23,392 nucleotides of DNA from SMTZ1-83 sp048883405. Lineage in GTDB: Archaea; Asgardarchaeota; Thorarchaeia; Thorarchaeales; Thorarchaeaceae. The position numbers and the translations under genes are program-made. The DNA is taken from positions 1-23,392 of the forward strand of contig JBHLQS010000024.1 of the NCBI GenBank assembly GCA_048883405.1, read 5' to 3'. The notes under the pieces were generated by a model that saw only the letters and a program-made list of their open reading frames with translations, searched no databases and had not been told where the DNA came from. Below, one piece after another: positions 13,540 through 21,401 of this stretch. Every line of letters begins with the position of its first letter. Position 1 is the stretch's first letter.

Positions 13540-15924
13540 TTGAATACAAGAGTGACTGCCGAATCAAGTGATCCGCTTTTCACTGAACCATATGTAGATG
13601 TAGATGAGTGGAAGGACGAGCCCGTACGTCATCGTCATGTCCATGGTGGATTCAAAGGTACTGATGCCCGATTCTCAATCTATTTCCCCCCAAAGGAGCA
13701 ATATGAAGGACGCTTCTTCCAGTATATTCAACCAATATCGGGAGATGAGTATACTGCAGAATCACCGGGGGCTCAGACATCAAGCTACTCGATAGGCTTT
13801 GCCATCGATAGCGGCGGCTATCTTGTGATATCAAACCTAGGTAGGATGGACATGTTCACTGGTGATGACCCCACTATTGTTGGGTATAGGACCAGTGCTG
13901 CAGTGGCAAAGTATTCACGCGTCTTGGCCTCTGAGATGTATGGTGACCACCGATCCTATGGATATGCCTGGGGCGGCAGCGGTGGGGCATTCAAGACCAT
14001 AAGTTGCATAGAGAACACAGATGGAGTCTGGGACGGCGTGGTTCCATTCATTCATGCCACACCAATAGCCATTCCGCACAACTTCTCTGTGCAGGCTCAT
14101 GCCATGCGCATATTGAAGGATAAAATGCCGTCTATAGTCGATGCGGTGGATCCTGGTGGAAGTGGCGACATGTATGCTGGCTTGAACGACGAGGAACATG
14201 CCGCTCTCGAAGAAGTGACCATGATGGGCTTTCCGCCACGCGCCTGGTTCCACTATAGGATGATTGCATTTGGGTACACAGGAGTATTGACCTCCTTATT
14301 TGACCAGATAATTAAACGTGATCCTACATACTTTGATGATTTTTGGAAAGTGCCCGGCTATCTAGGTGCCGACAAACCCGAATCTCTTGAACCCTATCGA
14401 ATCCATCACGGAACTACCATCAGCAAGACACTGATGGCGAATGACCTGAAGGAGATGGGCATTCCAGTAGCATACTCTGCTGGGGCAAAAGGTGACATAG
14501 AAGTTCCTGCTGCATTGATGATAGAGGATTTGCCAGAGGGCGACCTTCAAGGAGCTTCAATATTCGTGAAGAGCGGTGATGCTGAGGGTCGTGTATGTTA
14601 CGTTGCAGGGGGATTCGATAATATGGTTATGATTGGCTTTGGCGAGGAGAACTTTCGTGGTCTGGCGGGTCTCAAGGCTGGGGACAAGGTAGAGATCGAC
14701 AATTCGGTGTATCTTGCTTCTCAAACATATCATCGCCACCAGCTTCCGTCACGTGAATACTATGTCTATGACTATTTCCGGGATGCAGATGGTAATCCCT
14801 TGTATCCACAGCGAACCGAGGAGTTTAGAGCTGACACCGGTGCTGGTTCCATCCAATCAGGTAAGTTCAATGGCAAGATGATAGTGGTACAGATGATCAC
14901 AGACGAGATTGCTTATGCCTGGCAAGCTGACTGGTATCGCTCGAAGGTGAAAGAAGCATCGGGTGACGGTTTTGAGGACAATTACCGGCTTTGGTATACT
15001 GACAATGCACTACATACACCACCAGTAATTACTCCACTCGACTCACCTCCAGCAATAACTACCAGGATAATCAATTACGGTGGTGTCCTGCAACAGGCAC
15101 TACGCGATGTTGCTGCATGGGTTGAGAAAGGTCAAGCACCACCCCTAAGCACTCAGTATAAAGTAGTAGATGGCCAAGTGCATGTTCCGCCCAAGGCTTT
15201 AGATCGCAAAGGCGTGCAACCTGTCATTAATGTTAAAGCAAACGGGCGTGTTCGTGCAGACGTTAAAACTGGGAAGAAAGTCAAGTTCTCTGCAGTCATC
15301 GAAGCTCCACCAGATGTTGGTTCAATAGTCAGCGTGGAATGGGATTTCGATGGTGATGGCGACTATCCGGTGACCCAAAAGCTCAAGGACACAAAGAGCA
15401 ATCGCGTGAAGGTGGAAACCACCCATACATTCGCCGATGGAGGCACGTACTTCCCAGCAATTCGTGCAACTCTTCATCGGCAAGGTGATCCTGAAACTCC
15501 TTATGCACGAGTCCAGAACATCGGTCGTGTGAGGGTTGTTGTTGAAGGGAAGAAGAAGAAGGAAACAGGAAAAGAGCTTATTCACGAAATGAAAAAGGTG
15601 CCAAGTGATTTTCAAGAGTTCATGAGTAAATTCGTTGAGAAGGTTATACAGCGAACTACTGTGGAGCGGGGAGTAGAGATTTCAACAGTTGAAATAGGAC
15701 CTAGATCTGATCGTTCCACAAAATTCCAACTTGTTCCATCAACTCCCATCAATACCATCTATACAGTAAGTTTCGAAGATACAGCAACAGGTACTGGAGT
15801 CTTCCTAGAACTCGAAGTTGAAGCCGGAGGAGCCTACAAACTAGCAAAGAAAACTATCCAAAAAGCATTATCGACAAGGATTGCTGAAAATACAATACAA
15901 ATAATCAAAGAGATTCTGGGTTAA
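13540..15924 (+). CDS. Alpha/beta-hydrolase (tannase/esterase-like) with PKD domain and novel C-terminus
   Basis: A 794-residue protein. Residues ~40-540 look like a hydrolase: nucleophile elbow YAWGGSGGAF (candidate S147), MITDEIAYAWQADWYRS (candidate acid D455) and YTDNALHTPP (candidate H492). A PKD domain follows (~560-668), marked by SVEWDFDGDGDYP and HTFADGGTYFPAIRA. A Lys-rich linker leads to a ~120-residue unknown C-terminal domain (675-794). Actinobacterial proteins with this elbow and 'DE.A..WQADWY' pattern are often exported, yet no signal peptide is visible here. Start is TTG 13540: GGAAGTAGGTG lies about 8 nt before it and an in-frame stop at 13531 excludes longer forms. The hydrolase part is visibly richer in G+C than the C-terminal part, suggesting transfer and fusion. 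Substrate unknown. Confidence 0.78.
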   Translation: MNTRVTAESSDPLFTEPYVDVDEWKDEPVRHRHVHGGFKGTDARFSIYFPPKEQYEGRFFQYIQPISGDEYTAESPGAQTSSYSIGFAIDSGGYLVISNLGRMDMFTGDDPTIVGYRTSAAVAKYSRVLASEMYGDHRSYGYAWGGSGGAFKTISCIENTDGVWDGVVPFIHATPIAIPHNFSVQAHAMRILKDKMPSIVDAVDPGGSGDMYAGLNDEEHAALEEVTMMGFPPRAWFHYRMIAFGYTGVLTSLFDQIIKRDPTYFDDFWKVPGYLGADKPESLEPYRIHHGTTISKTLMANDLKEMGIPVAYSAGAKGDIEVPAALMIEDLPEGDLQGASIFVKSGDAEGRVCYVAGGFDNMVMIGFGEENFRGLAGLKAGDKVEIDNSVYLASQTYHRHQLPSREYYVYDYFRDADGNPLYPQRTEEFRADTGAGSIQSGKFNGKMIVVQMITDEIAYAWQADWYRSKVKEASGDGFEDNYRLWYTDNALHTPPVITPLDSPPAITTRIINYGGVLQQALRDVAAWVEKGQAPPLSTQYKVVDGQVHVPPKALDRKGVQPVINVKANGRVRADVKTGKKVKFSAVIEAPPDVGSIVSVEWDFDGDGDYPVTQKLKDTKSNRVKVETTHTFADGGTYFPAIRATLHRQGDPETPYARVQNIGRVRVVVEGKKKKETGKELIHEMKKVPSDFQEFMSKFVEKVIQRTTVERGVEISTVEIGPRSDRSTKFQLVPSTPINTIYTVSFEDTATGTGVFLELEVEAGGAYKLAKKTIQKALSTRIAENTIQIIKEILG

Positions 15925-16038
15925 ACTGGCTGCAAAATGGGACTTAGGTTCTTATCTGAGAGAAGCATGAGGTCATCCCTTCAAGTGCTAAATCACCAAA
16001 TTCTCAGAGCTGAAGTCAGTCCGCGATATGAAGTCATG

Positions 16039-16052
16039 GATTTATTTGAAAA
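16039..16052 (+). promoter_or_regulatory. TATA-like box of the SGNH hydrolase gene
   Basis: GATTTATTTGAAAA lies about 36 bp before ATG 16081, the same core and similar distance as at 2275-2286. Confidence 0.5.
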
Positions 16053-16080
16053 TTGTCTTTGACTATCGTGGGTTGAATCA

Positions 16081-16782
16081 ATGGATCTCATCCTTATTGG
16101 ATTCGTTCTCGCACTCTCAGTGGGCGCCATAATTGCAGCGAGATATATCCTGAAACTCAGAAGCTATGATCCTACTGTATGGGAGCGGTCAATCCGAAAA
16201 TTCGAACGCTCTGACACTATTCATGAGGGTGTGATCGTTTTTGCAGGCAGTTCTAGTATCCGCTATTGGAAGACTCTTCAAAACGACATGAAGCCACTGC
16301 TTACCATTAATCGAGGATTCGGGGGGTCCCGCATTCCTGATGTCACTCACTATGTAAATCGCATTGTGATGCCTCACAATCCTCGAGGAGTTGTATTCTA
16401 TGCAGGTGAGAACGATATCGCGGGTCTACCTCTTGTACCGAAGAGGACTGCTGAACTGGTATTGAACTCATTCAAGGATTTTTGTGCAGAAATCTTCAAG
16501 TCAGCGTCCGAAACACGAATCTTCTTCATTTCAATCAAAGCAGCCAAAAGACGGATTAAATCCTGGCCTGAAATGAAAAAAGCTAACAAACTGATCCTAG
16601 ACTATTGCCAGTCTGATGAGAGATTGATGTACATTGATGTTGTTCCCGTAATGCAGGATGAAAATGGGAATACTAAGGCTGAGCTCTTCAAATGGGATGG
16701 CATTCATTTGAACGACAAAGGATATGAACTCTGGACATCAGTTGTCAAGCCCATTCTATTGGATGCATTTTCAAATGAATGA
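16081..16782 (+). CDS. Membrane-anchored SGNH/GDSL hydrolase
   Basis: A 233-residue SGNH-fold esterase. An N-terminal hydrophobic helix (2-24) ending in RYILKLR is an anchor or signal. The four SGNH blocks are present: FAGSSSIRYW (56-59 in place of GDSL, nucleophile S58), NRGFGGS (oxyanion Gly, 78-83), AGENDI (Asn111) and WDGIHLNDKGY (D206, H209). All four catalytic residues are thus intact, so an active ester or acyl hydrolase outside or at the membrane is likely; the substrate could be a lipid, acetylated glycan or other ester. It is a single-gene unit with its own TATA-like box and a hairpin directly after the stop codon. Confidence 0.88.
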   Translation: MDLILIGFVLALSVGAIIAARYILKLRSYDPTVWERSIRKFERSDTIHEGVIVFAGSSSIRYWKTLQNDMKPLLTINRGFGGSRIPDVTHYVNRIVMPHNPRGVVFYAGENDIAGLPLVPKRTAELVLNSFKDFCAEIFKSASETRIFFISIKAAKRRIKSWPEMKKANKLILDYCQSDERLMYIDVVPVMQDENGNTKAELFKWDGIHLNDKGYELWTSVVKPILLDAFSNE

Positions 16783-16786
16783 AGTT

Positions 16787-16804
16787 CCAATCTCGCAAGA
16801 TTGG
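16787..16804. terminator. Hairpin between converging units
   Basis: CCAATCT-CGCA-AGATTGG is a perfect 7-bp stem with a tetraloop, 5 bp after the SGNH hydrolase stop and 26 bp beyond the stop of the minus-strand 58-residue gene. It could serve both convergent units. Confidence 0.5.
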
Positions 16805-16830
16805 TGTTGCTTAACCGACTCGGTATCTCT

Positions 16831-17007
16831 TCAAGTGTAATCATCTTTCTCTTTGGGATTATATACAATTCCAGCTACAGTCACTAATAGTGATACAATC
16901 ATGTAGCCAATTATAATCAGTTCAAATGGACGTGTAAAAAACACAATGATGCTTATGATAAGGTTGATAAATCCGATTACGAGAAGTCGTAGTTTCCAAC
17001 TGTTCAA
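16831..17007 (-). CDS. 58-residue membrane protein, end of ABC operon
   Basis: A short gene easily missed: TTG start (17007), 58 residues, TGA stop. GGTG lies 5 nt before the TTG, the same spacing as the GGAGGTG before the next upstream gene (17251). The protein has two hydrophobic segments, about 7-24 (RLLVIGFINLIISIIVFF) and 29-49 (ELIIIGYMIVSLLVTVAGIVY), and a charged tail NPKEKDDYT. The neighbour at 17069-17251 has the same size, two helices and a WKPKEK tail, so the two may be distant duplicates. Distance to that gene is 61 bp on the same strand, fitting a four-gene operon with the ABC transporter. Function unknown; possibly a small accessory subunit. Confidence 0.6.
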   Translation of the reverse strand: MNSWKLRLLVIGFINLIISIIVFFTRPFELIIIGYMIVSLLVTVAGIVYNPKEKDDYT

Positions 17008-17068
17008 TTTTTCACCTTCTATACCAATTCGAGCTCTTCTTCTTAATCACCCTAAATTCAGCAGTTCC

Positions 17069-17251
17069 TCATGACCTAGCTGCTTTCTCCTTAGGCTTCC
17101 AAAGAAATCCTACAAGGAGCGCTATAATTCCAATCGCGCATAGTACTAGTGCTATATCAAGCCCCCTCCAAAAATAGATGATGAGGCCTAGAGTTGTGAC
17201 GATTGATCCTCCTATCTTAAATCGTAGCGGCAAATTATTCCATAGACTCAT
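17069..17251 (-). CDS. 60-residue membrane protein in ABC operon
   Basis: A 60-residue protein with two hydrophobic segments (about 12-28 and 30-49) and a basic C-terminus (WKPKEKAARS). ATG 17251 is preceded by a strong GGAGGTGA with 5-nt spacing. It begins 26 bp after the ABC-2 permease stop codon, same strand, so it belongs to the transporter operon. No homology recognised; a small partner subunit of the permease is possible. Confidence 0.7.
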   Translation of the reverse strand: MSLWNNLPLRFKIGGSIVTTLGLIIYFWRGLDIALVLCAIGIIALLVGFLWKPKEKAARS

Positions 17252-17277
17252 CTTTTCACCTCCTCAGATAAAAATCG

Positions 17278-18015
17278 CTACTTCCATTTTGTCAGAATTT
17301 CCTCCCTTTGGAACAAGGCAGTACTGATGAAGAACAGAATTACATCAATCATAAGGAGAATCACTGAGATTTTGATCATGGTTTCAGTATCAAGCGTGAT
17401 TAGTTTTGCTTGACCTAGAATATAGATTATAAGAAATGGAAAGAACATGAGAGCTCCAAAGTTGGTTGCACTCCTTACATCATTAACTCTTGATGAAACT
17501 ATGACTCCAAATTCAACGCTCATGATTGTTGCGGCTGGCATTCCAAGAAAGAGTATTACAGCAATCGTCCAGTTTGGAAAATAATAGTAGTCTAGCGATG
17601 GATAAGACACTATATCAGTACCCACCATGAAGATTACCCCACCCGTATACATTGCTATTAGTGCAGGTAGGACTGCGGAAATTGTCTTTCCAAGGAGGAT
17701 CTCTCCATCAGTGAGAGGGCCTGCTAGAAGCGGTTCCAGACTCTTCTCGATTTTTTCGCCAACTATCGTGTAACCAGCAATACCTAACGGAACAAAGGCA
17801 GATCCAATGATAAGAAAGATAGAAAACGCGTCCAGAATTGGCGGAATTCCTACTGCGGGGAGTGGAGGGTCTCTATTTATTGCATACTGGAGAATGGCAG
17901 TTGGAATGATTGAGATAAGGACTGGAAATATAATCAGACCATACAACATGTTCTTTTGATGCTTAAAGACCTTAAAGTCTCTAGCTGCAACAAGCCACGC
18001 TTTCGAAAGCCTCAT
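17278..18015 (-). CDS. ABC-2 type transporter permease
   Basis: A 245-residue permease with six hydrophobic segments (about 25-44, 62-86, 113-134, 148-168, 182-202, 211-234). The family signature GEKIEKSLEPLLAGPLTDGEILLGK follows the second helix and forms the coupling region of ABC-2 permeases. Its ATG overlaps the end of the ATPase gene by 4 bases (ATGA), so the two are translationally coupled and form one transporter. The cargo is unknown; ABC-2 systems mostly export drugs, lipids, polysaccharides or peptides. Confidence 0.88.
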   Translation of the reverse strand: MRLSKAWLVAARDFKVFKHQKNMLYGLIIFPVLISIIPTAILQYAINRDPPLPAVGIPPILDAFSIFLIIGSAFVPLGIAGYTIVGEKIEKSLEPLLAGPLTDGEILLGKTISAVLPALIAMYTGGVIFMVGTDIVSYPSLDYYYFPNWTIAVILFLGMPAATIMSVEFGVIVSSRVNDVRSATNFGALMFFPFLIIYILGQAKLITLDTETMIKISVILLMIDVILFFISTALFQREEILTKWK

Positions 18016-18932
18016 TGATTTCCCCCCACCATTTTTAGGTATACGTCTTCTAATGTCGAACCAAGGACCTTGACAATATTAACATGTCCACCTGCATGAA
18101 CTATGGCTTCCACAATAGGCCAATTCTTACTACCAGAGTCTATAGTGTCAAATGTTATTGCATTGCCTTCAACCTCTAGATTCGTTAATGATAATTTTTG
18201 TACAGATTTCAGGACATTGTCGGTCACCTGTTCTAGCTCGATGACTGTCTTTCTCCCTCGCACAGCATCTTCAAGTTCACTAGGAGTACCTATTGATACA
18301 AGCCTTGTTTTCAGGATTCCAATTCTATCACATATTCTCTGTGCCTCATCGAGATTATGAGTATTCAAGAAGATAGTTTTCTTTTGTTTCTTCAAATCCA
18401 GAATAAAATCCCTTACCGTCTTTGCGGCCTCTGGATCTAGATTTGCAGTAGGTTCGTCTAAGAATAATACTTGAGGATCATGAAGGAGCGCTCGTGCTAT
18501 TGCGAGTTTCTGTTTCATTCCTTTGGAAAAGGTCGCCACTGAAACATATCTCTTATCCCAAAGTCCTAACATTTCAAGGAAGTACTGAATCTTCTCTTTT
18601 CGTTCGGTCTTTGATAGATCATATACTCTCGCGTAAAAATCCAAGTTGTCATATGCGCTCATATGCTCGGATAATCCAACATTATCAGGAACAAGACCGA
18701 TAATCTTTCGAATCTTCAGAGAATCATCCTTGTTGCCAATATCATATCCAGCTATCCTAGCATTTCCACTAGTCTTGGAAATTAAAGTACATAACATTCG
18801 GACCGTAGTGGTCTTTCCAGCGCCATTCGGCCCCAAGAATCCAAACACCTCACCTTCATTGATGTTCATGGAAATAGAATCAACAGCAGCAAGGTCACCA
18901 AAATTCTTCGATAGGTTATCAATTTCAATCAT
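18012..18932 (-). CDS. ABC transporter ATP-binding protein
   Basis: A 306-residue ATPase from ATG 18932 (MIEIDNLSKNFG, the usual family start); a TTG at 18950 would add six residues but has no ribosome-binding site. Walker A is GPNGAGKTT (34-42), the signature is FSKGMKQKL (135-143, FSKGM for LSGGQ, normal in this export class), Walker B is VLFLDEPT (155-162) and the H-loop His is in NTHNLDEA. A C-terminal extension of about 90 residues follows the nucleotide-binding domain, as in other ABC-2 exporters. It is the first gene of the operon with the permease and two tiny membrane proteins. Confidence 0.92.
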   Translation of the reverse strand: MIEIDNLSKNFGDLAAVDSISMNINEGEVFGFLGPNGAGKTTTVRMLCTLISKTSGNARIAGYDIGNKDDSLKIRKIIGLVPDNVGLSEHMSAYDNLDFYARVYDLSKTERKEKIQYFLEMLGLWDKRYVSVATFSKGMKQKLAIARALLHDPQVLFLDEPTANLDPEAAKTVRDFILDLKKQKKTIFLNTHNLDEAQRICDRIGILKTRLVSIGTPSELEDAVRGRKTVIELEQVTDNVLKSVQKLSLTNLEVEGNAITFDTIDSGSKNWPIVEAIVHAGGHVNIVKVLGSTLEDVYLKMVGGNQ

Positions 18933-18956
18933 CACAGTCGCCAGAAACAAATGTAG

Positions 18957-19010
18957 CTATTGAGAACTATTGATTAGTCGATGGCGGAGTGCTCTGTCAT
19001 TTTAATATTG
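18957..19010 (-). promoter_or_regulatory. Promoter region of the ABC operon with direct repeat
   Basis: On the minus strand CAATATTAAAATGACA (about 18995-19010) is a good TATA candidate. Between it and the start codon lies a direct repeat, CTATTGA-gaa-CTATTGA (18957-18973, plus-strand sense), spaced one helical turn apart and close to the expected transcription start, a possible repressor site. Confidence 0.4.
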
Positions 19011-19036
19011 CTAAATGGATGCGATTGCTGAACTAT

Positions 19037-20758
19037 CTATTCCCTAAGTCCGATGAAACTATCGAGCATAGTTAACACCTTTCCTCGCAGGGGTTCTTCA
19101 AGTTCCAAATTAATTCTCCCAATAATATCTTGAATAGTAAGTGTATCACTCAAATATGATATCTTCAAATCCGTGAAATCTGCGTCAAGGACAAGAACCT
19201 TGTCTTTACCTTCAATGTTGTTCCACTTGGGCCATCGGGGTAAGCCATCAGTATTTGGATTTCCAGACCTCGCAAAGTTGGCTAGATAGTTCATACACAA
19301 GTCTGTCAATTTTTCACGGCCTGGTTGATTATCCTTAGTATGCGTCTTTCCTATCAAGATTGCAAAGTCTGATTCACCGGTTCCTAAGAAGAATGGAATC
19401 TCTGAGCCATGATGAGCACCTAGAGCCTCGCCCTTATTCCCCGGTAGGACACTCACCCCTTTATCATCTGGACTTCCCCAATCAAATCGGTAGACGTAGA
19501 CAGGTGTTTCGCTATTGCTGGTCATTTTACTAGCAGGATTATCGACACCATTAGCACGCCATAGCATAGAATGATAGCCCCAGACCAAGTCATATTCTCT
19601 TGCGGACAGCAAAGTATCCTTTCTGAAGTGTCCAAAGAGCTTCATTTCATCCTTCGTGCAACCAATAATCACTGGCACCTTGTTTGCCCACTCACCAGAT
19701 GAGAAAACATCGTACCCATCTTTAGGTATAACTGCATTGTCAGCAAAGATAGTGCGCCATTGTGCCATTCCGAAATCCATTGTGGGAATGCCTTTGGTTA
19801 TCGTGAAGGCTGATTTCGAACGAAGATATTCATTGATCGCATCATTCTGCATCTCGCTAATGTATTTCTGAGCTTCTTCTTCATTCGCTGCTTTTCTATC
19901 CTTGATTAGAAGAGCAACCAGAAGTTCCTCACTCTGGGTTATTGCCTCTTCAGTACTCCAAACTGATGCTATTCCACTCTCGACAACAGCTCGATGGAAT
20001 AGTCCTTTTGCAGATGGAGATATGAGGAGTGAGAGCACATTGAAAGCCCCTCCAGACTCACCTGCAATCGTGACATTGTTTGGATCTCCCCCAAAAGCTG
20101 TGATGTTGTTTCTAATCCACTCTAATGACTTCACTAGGTCCAAGGTTCCATAATTCCCACTCTGATCGTCTGGTGAACCAGTACCAGTCACAGCAGGGTG
20201 CATGAACCAACCCATTGCACCGAGTCGGTAGTTGACAGAGATGTATAGCATGTTTGATTTTTCAGCCACAGCATTACCATAGTAGGACGCCGTTGCTGAT
20301 GAACCAATGGAATTTCCGCCACCATGAATATACATGTAGACTGGTAGTTCAGTTTCAGAATCCTTAGGACGCCATATATTGAGATAGAGACAGTCCTCTG
20401 AGCCTGTTTCGCCCATGATGAGCATGACCTGTGCTGCAGAGTTGCCGAATCTCTTTGTTTTACGTATTCCAAGCCAAGGTATAGGATCTACTGGTGCTCT
20501 CCATCTCAAATCTCCTACTGGAGGGGCCGCATATGGAACTCCTTTCCAGCACCAAGTGTTCTTGTCTGAATATCCCTCTACCAGACCGTACACTGTTTGC
20601 ACAGTCGGTTCATTATTCCAACTGCCAAGCTCGTAAGTGTGGTCGGAAGGCTTTGGTGCGAAGTAGTTTCTGATTGGTGAGGAAATTGAACGCTGAATCC
20701 AGTTCTTTAGTTTGAAGAAAGGAGACACAAGTGAGCCGAATTTCATGATTTTGCTCAA
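19037..20758 (-). CDS. Type-B carboxylesterase family protein
   Basis: A 573-residue alpha/beta hydrolase of the carboxylesterase type-B/cholinesterase family. Landmarks: GIPYA-like KGVPYAAPPVGDLRW (72-86), EDCLYLNIW (121-129), oxyanion IHGGGN (144-149), nucleophile IAGESGGA (S235), charge-relay Glu in KDEMKLF (E371) and GAHHGSEIPF (H450). All three catalytic residues are present. It hydrolyses carboxylic esters; the true substrate is unknown. The first ~50 residues are extra, amphipathic and basic, with no clear signal peptide, so a cytosolic or membrane-associated enzyme is likely. TTG 20758 is the start: GGAGGTG (complement of 20766-20772) lies exactly 7 nt upstream, while the next ATG (20746) is too far. 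It is divergent from DUF6326 copy 2. Confidence 0.92.
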   Translation of the reverse strand: MSKIMKFGSLVSPFFKLKNWIQRSISSPIRNYFAPKPSDHTYELGSWNNEPTVQTVYGLVEGYSDKNTWCWKGVPYAAPPVGDLRWRAPVDPIPWLGIRKTKRFGNSAAQVMLIMGETGSEDCLYLNIWRPKDSETELPVYMYIHGGGNSIGSSATASYYGNAVAEKSNMLYISVNYRLGAMGWFMHPAVTGTGSPDDQSGNYGTLDLVKSLEWIRNNITAFGGDPNNVTIAGESGGAFNVLSLLISPSAKGLFHRAVVESGIASVWSTEEAITQSEELLVALLIKDRKAANEEEAQKYISEMQNDAINEYLRSKSAFTITKGIPTMDFGMAQWRTIFADNAVIPKDGYDVFSSGEWANKVPVIIGCTKDEMKLFGHFRKDTLLSAREYDLVWGYHSMLWRANGVDNPASKMTSNSETPVYVYRFDWGSPDDKGVSVLPGNKGEALGAHHGSEIPFFLGTGESDFAILIGKTHTKDNQPGREKLTDLCMNYLANFARSGNPNTDGLPRWPKWNNIEGKDKVLVLDADFTDLKISYLSDTLTIQDIIGRINLELEEPLRGKVLTMLDSFIGLRE

Positions 20759-20888
20759 AGCCGAACACCTCCAGCATGCGGTTGATGGTAAGACATCGGC
20801 TCTATATTATCTGTTCTGCTAAATTGAGAAATGACAACTCGCCACTACTCGAGTATAGTGAATATTCTTGCACAGGAGAGGTTTTATT

Positions 20889-20907
20889 CTCGTGCACAAC
20901 ACACGAG
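20889..20907 (+). promoter_or_regulatory. Inverted repeat in leader of DUF6326 copy 2
   Basis: CTCGTG-CACAACA-CACGAG is a perfect 6-bp inverted repeat ending 14 bp before ATG 20922, partly beside the GGTG ribosome-binding motif. It may be an operator or an mRNA hairpin influencing translation. Confidence 0.35.
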
Positions 20908-20921
20908 TAGGTGATAGCATC

Positions 20922-21302
20922 ATGGAAGACGCACAGATAATCCTCTCAGCATTATGGGTTTCTCTAATGTTGACCTATCTTCTAGGAGATGTTCTACGCA
21001 TTTTTAGTGGCGATTTTAAGCCAGGCGAGATGGCAGGCCAAGAAGCAACCCAGTCGATGTGGATGATAGCCGCGGCAGTAATGCTAATTCCAATTGCTAT
21101 GATCTCCATGACCTTAGTTCTACCCAAGCCAATCGTTGGATGGCTAAACATCATCTTTTCGATATTCCTTTTCCTATTCAACCTCGCAGGAGTGCGTTCG
21201 TACCCTGGACTCTACGACAGATTTCTGATTGTGGTTGGACTCCTGTTCAATGTACTGACTGTTTGGATTGCATTGACTTGGATCATGGTGGTTCCGCTAT
21301 AG
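20922..21302 (+). CDS. DUF6326 family membrane protein, copy 2
   Basis: A 126-residue four-helix membrane protein. ATG 20922 is preferred to an upstream TTG (20868) because the resulting MEDAQIILSALWVSLMLTY aligns with the N-terminus of copy 1 (MEDVKKTLSLLWVARMLTG) and GGTG lies about 8 nt before it. Both copies share 'LW...ML....GDV.RI', a hydrophilic loop of some 20 residues and three further helices with 'LP....W.NII.....'. Overall similarity is moderate, so this is an old duplication or two separate acquisitions. Function unknown. Confidence 0.75.
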   Translation: MEDAQIILSALWVSLMLTYLLGDVLRIFSGDFKPGEMAGQEATQSMWMIAAAVMLIPIAMISMTLVLPKPIVGWLNIIFSIFLFLFNLAGVRSYPGLYDRFLIVVGLLFNVLTVWIALTWIMVVPL

Positions 21303-21330
21303 CTATAGTCATTTGTATCACAAATCAAAA

Positions 21331-21340
21331 CTTAAATATA
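21331..21340 (+). promoter_or_regulatory. TATA box of the DUF4256 gene
   Basis: CTTAAATATA lies about 66 bp before ATG 21402. A transcript starting near 21360-21365 would have a 40-nt leader with GTGAGGAT as ribosome-binding site, which excludes the upstream in-frame TTG at 21360 as start. Confidence 0.5.
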
Positions 21341-21401
21341 GTTAATATGCCTATGGAGATTGGGCCGTCGTAATAGTAAAGAAAGGCGTGAGGATCAAAG
21401 C

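Noticed and set aside
13356..13583. 75-residue minus-strand frame upstream of the PKD hydrolase
   Set aside because: Overlaps the hydrolase start, no motif and no start signal; the 213-bp gap appears to be promoter DNA only.
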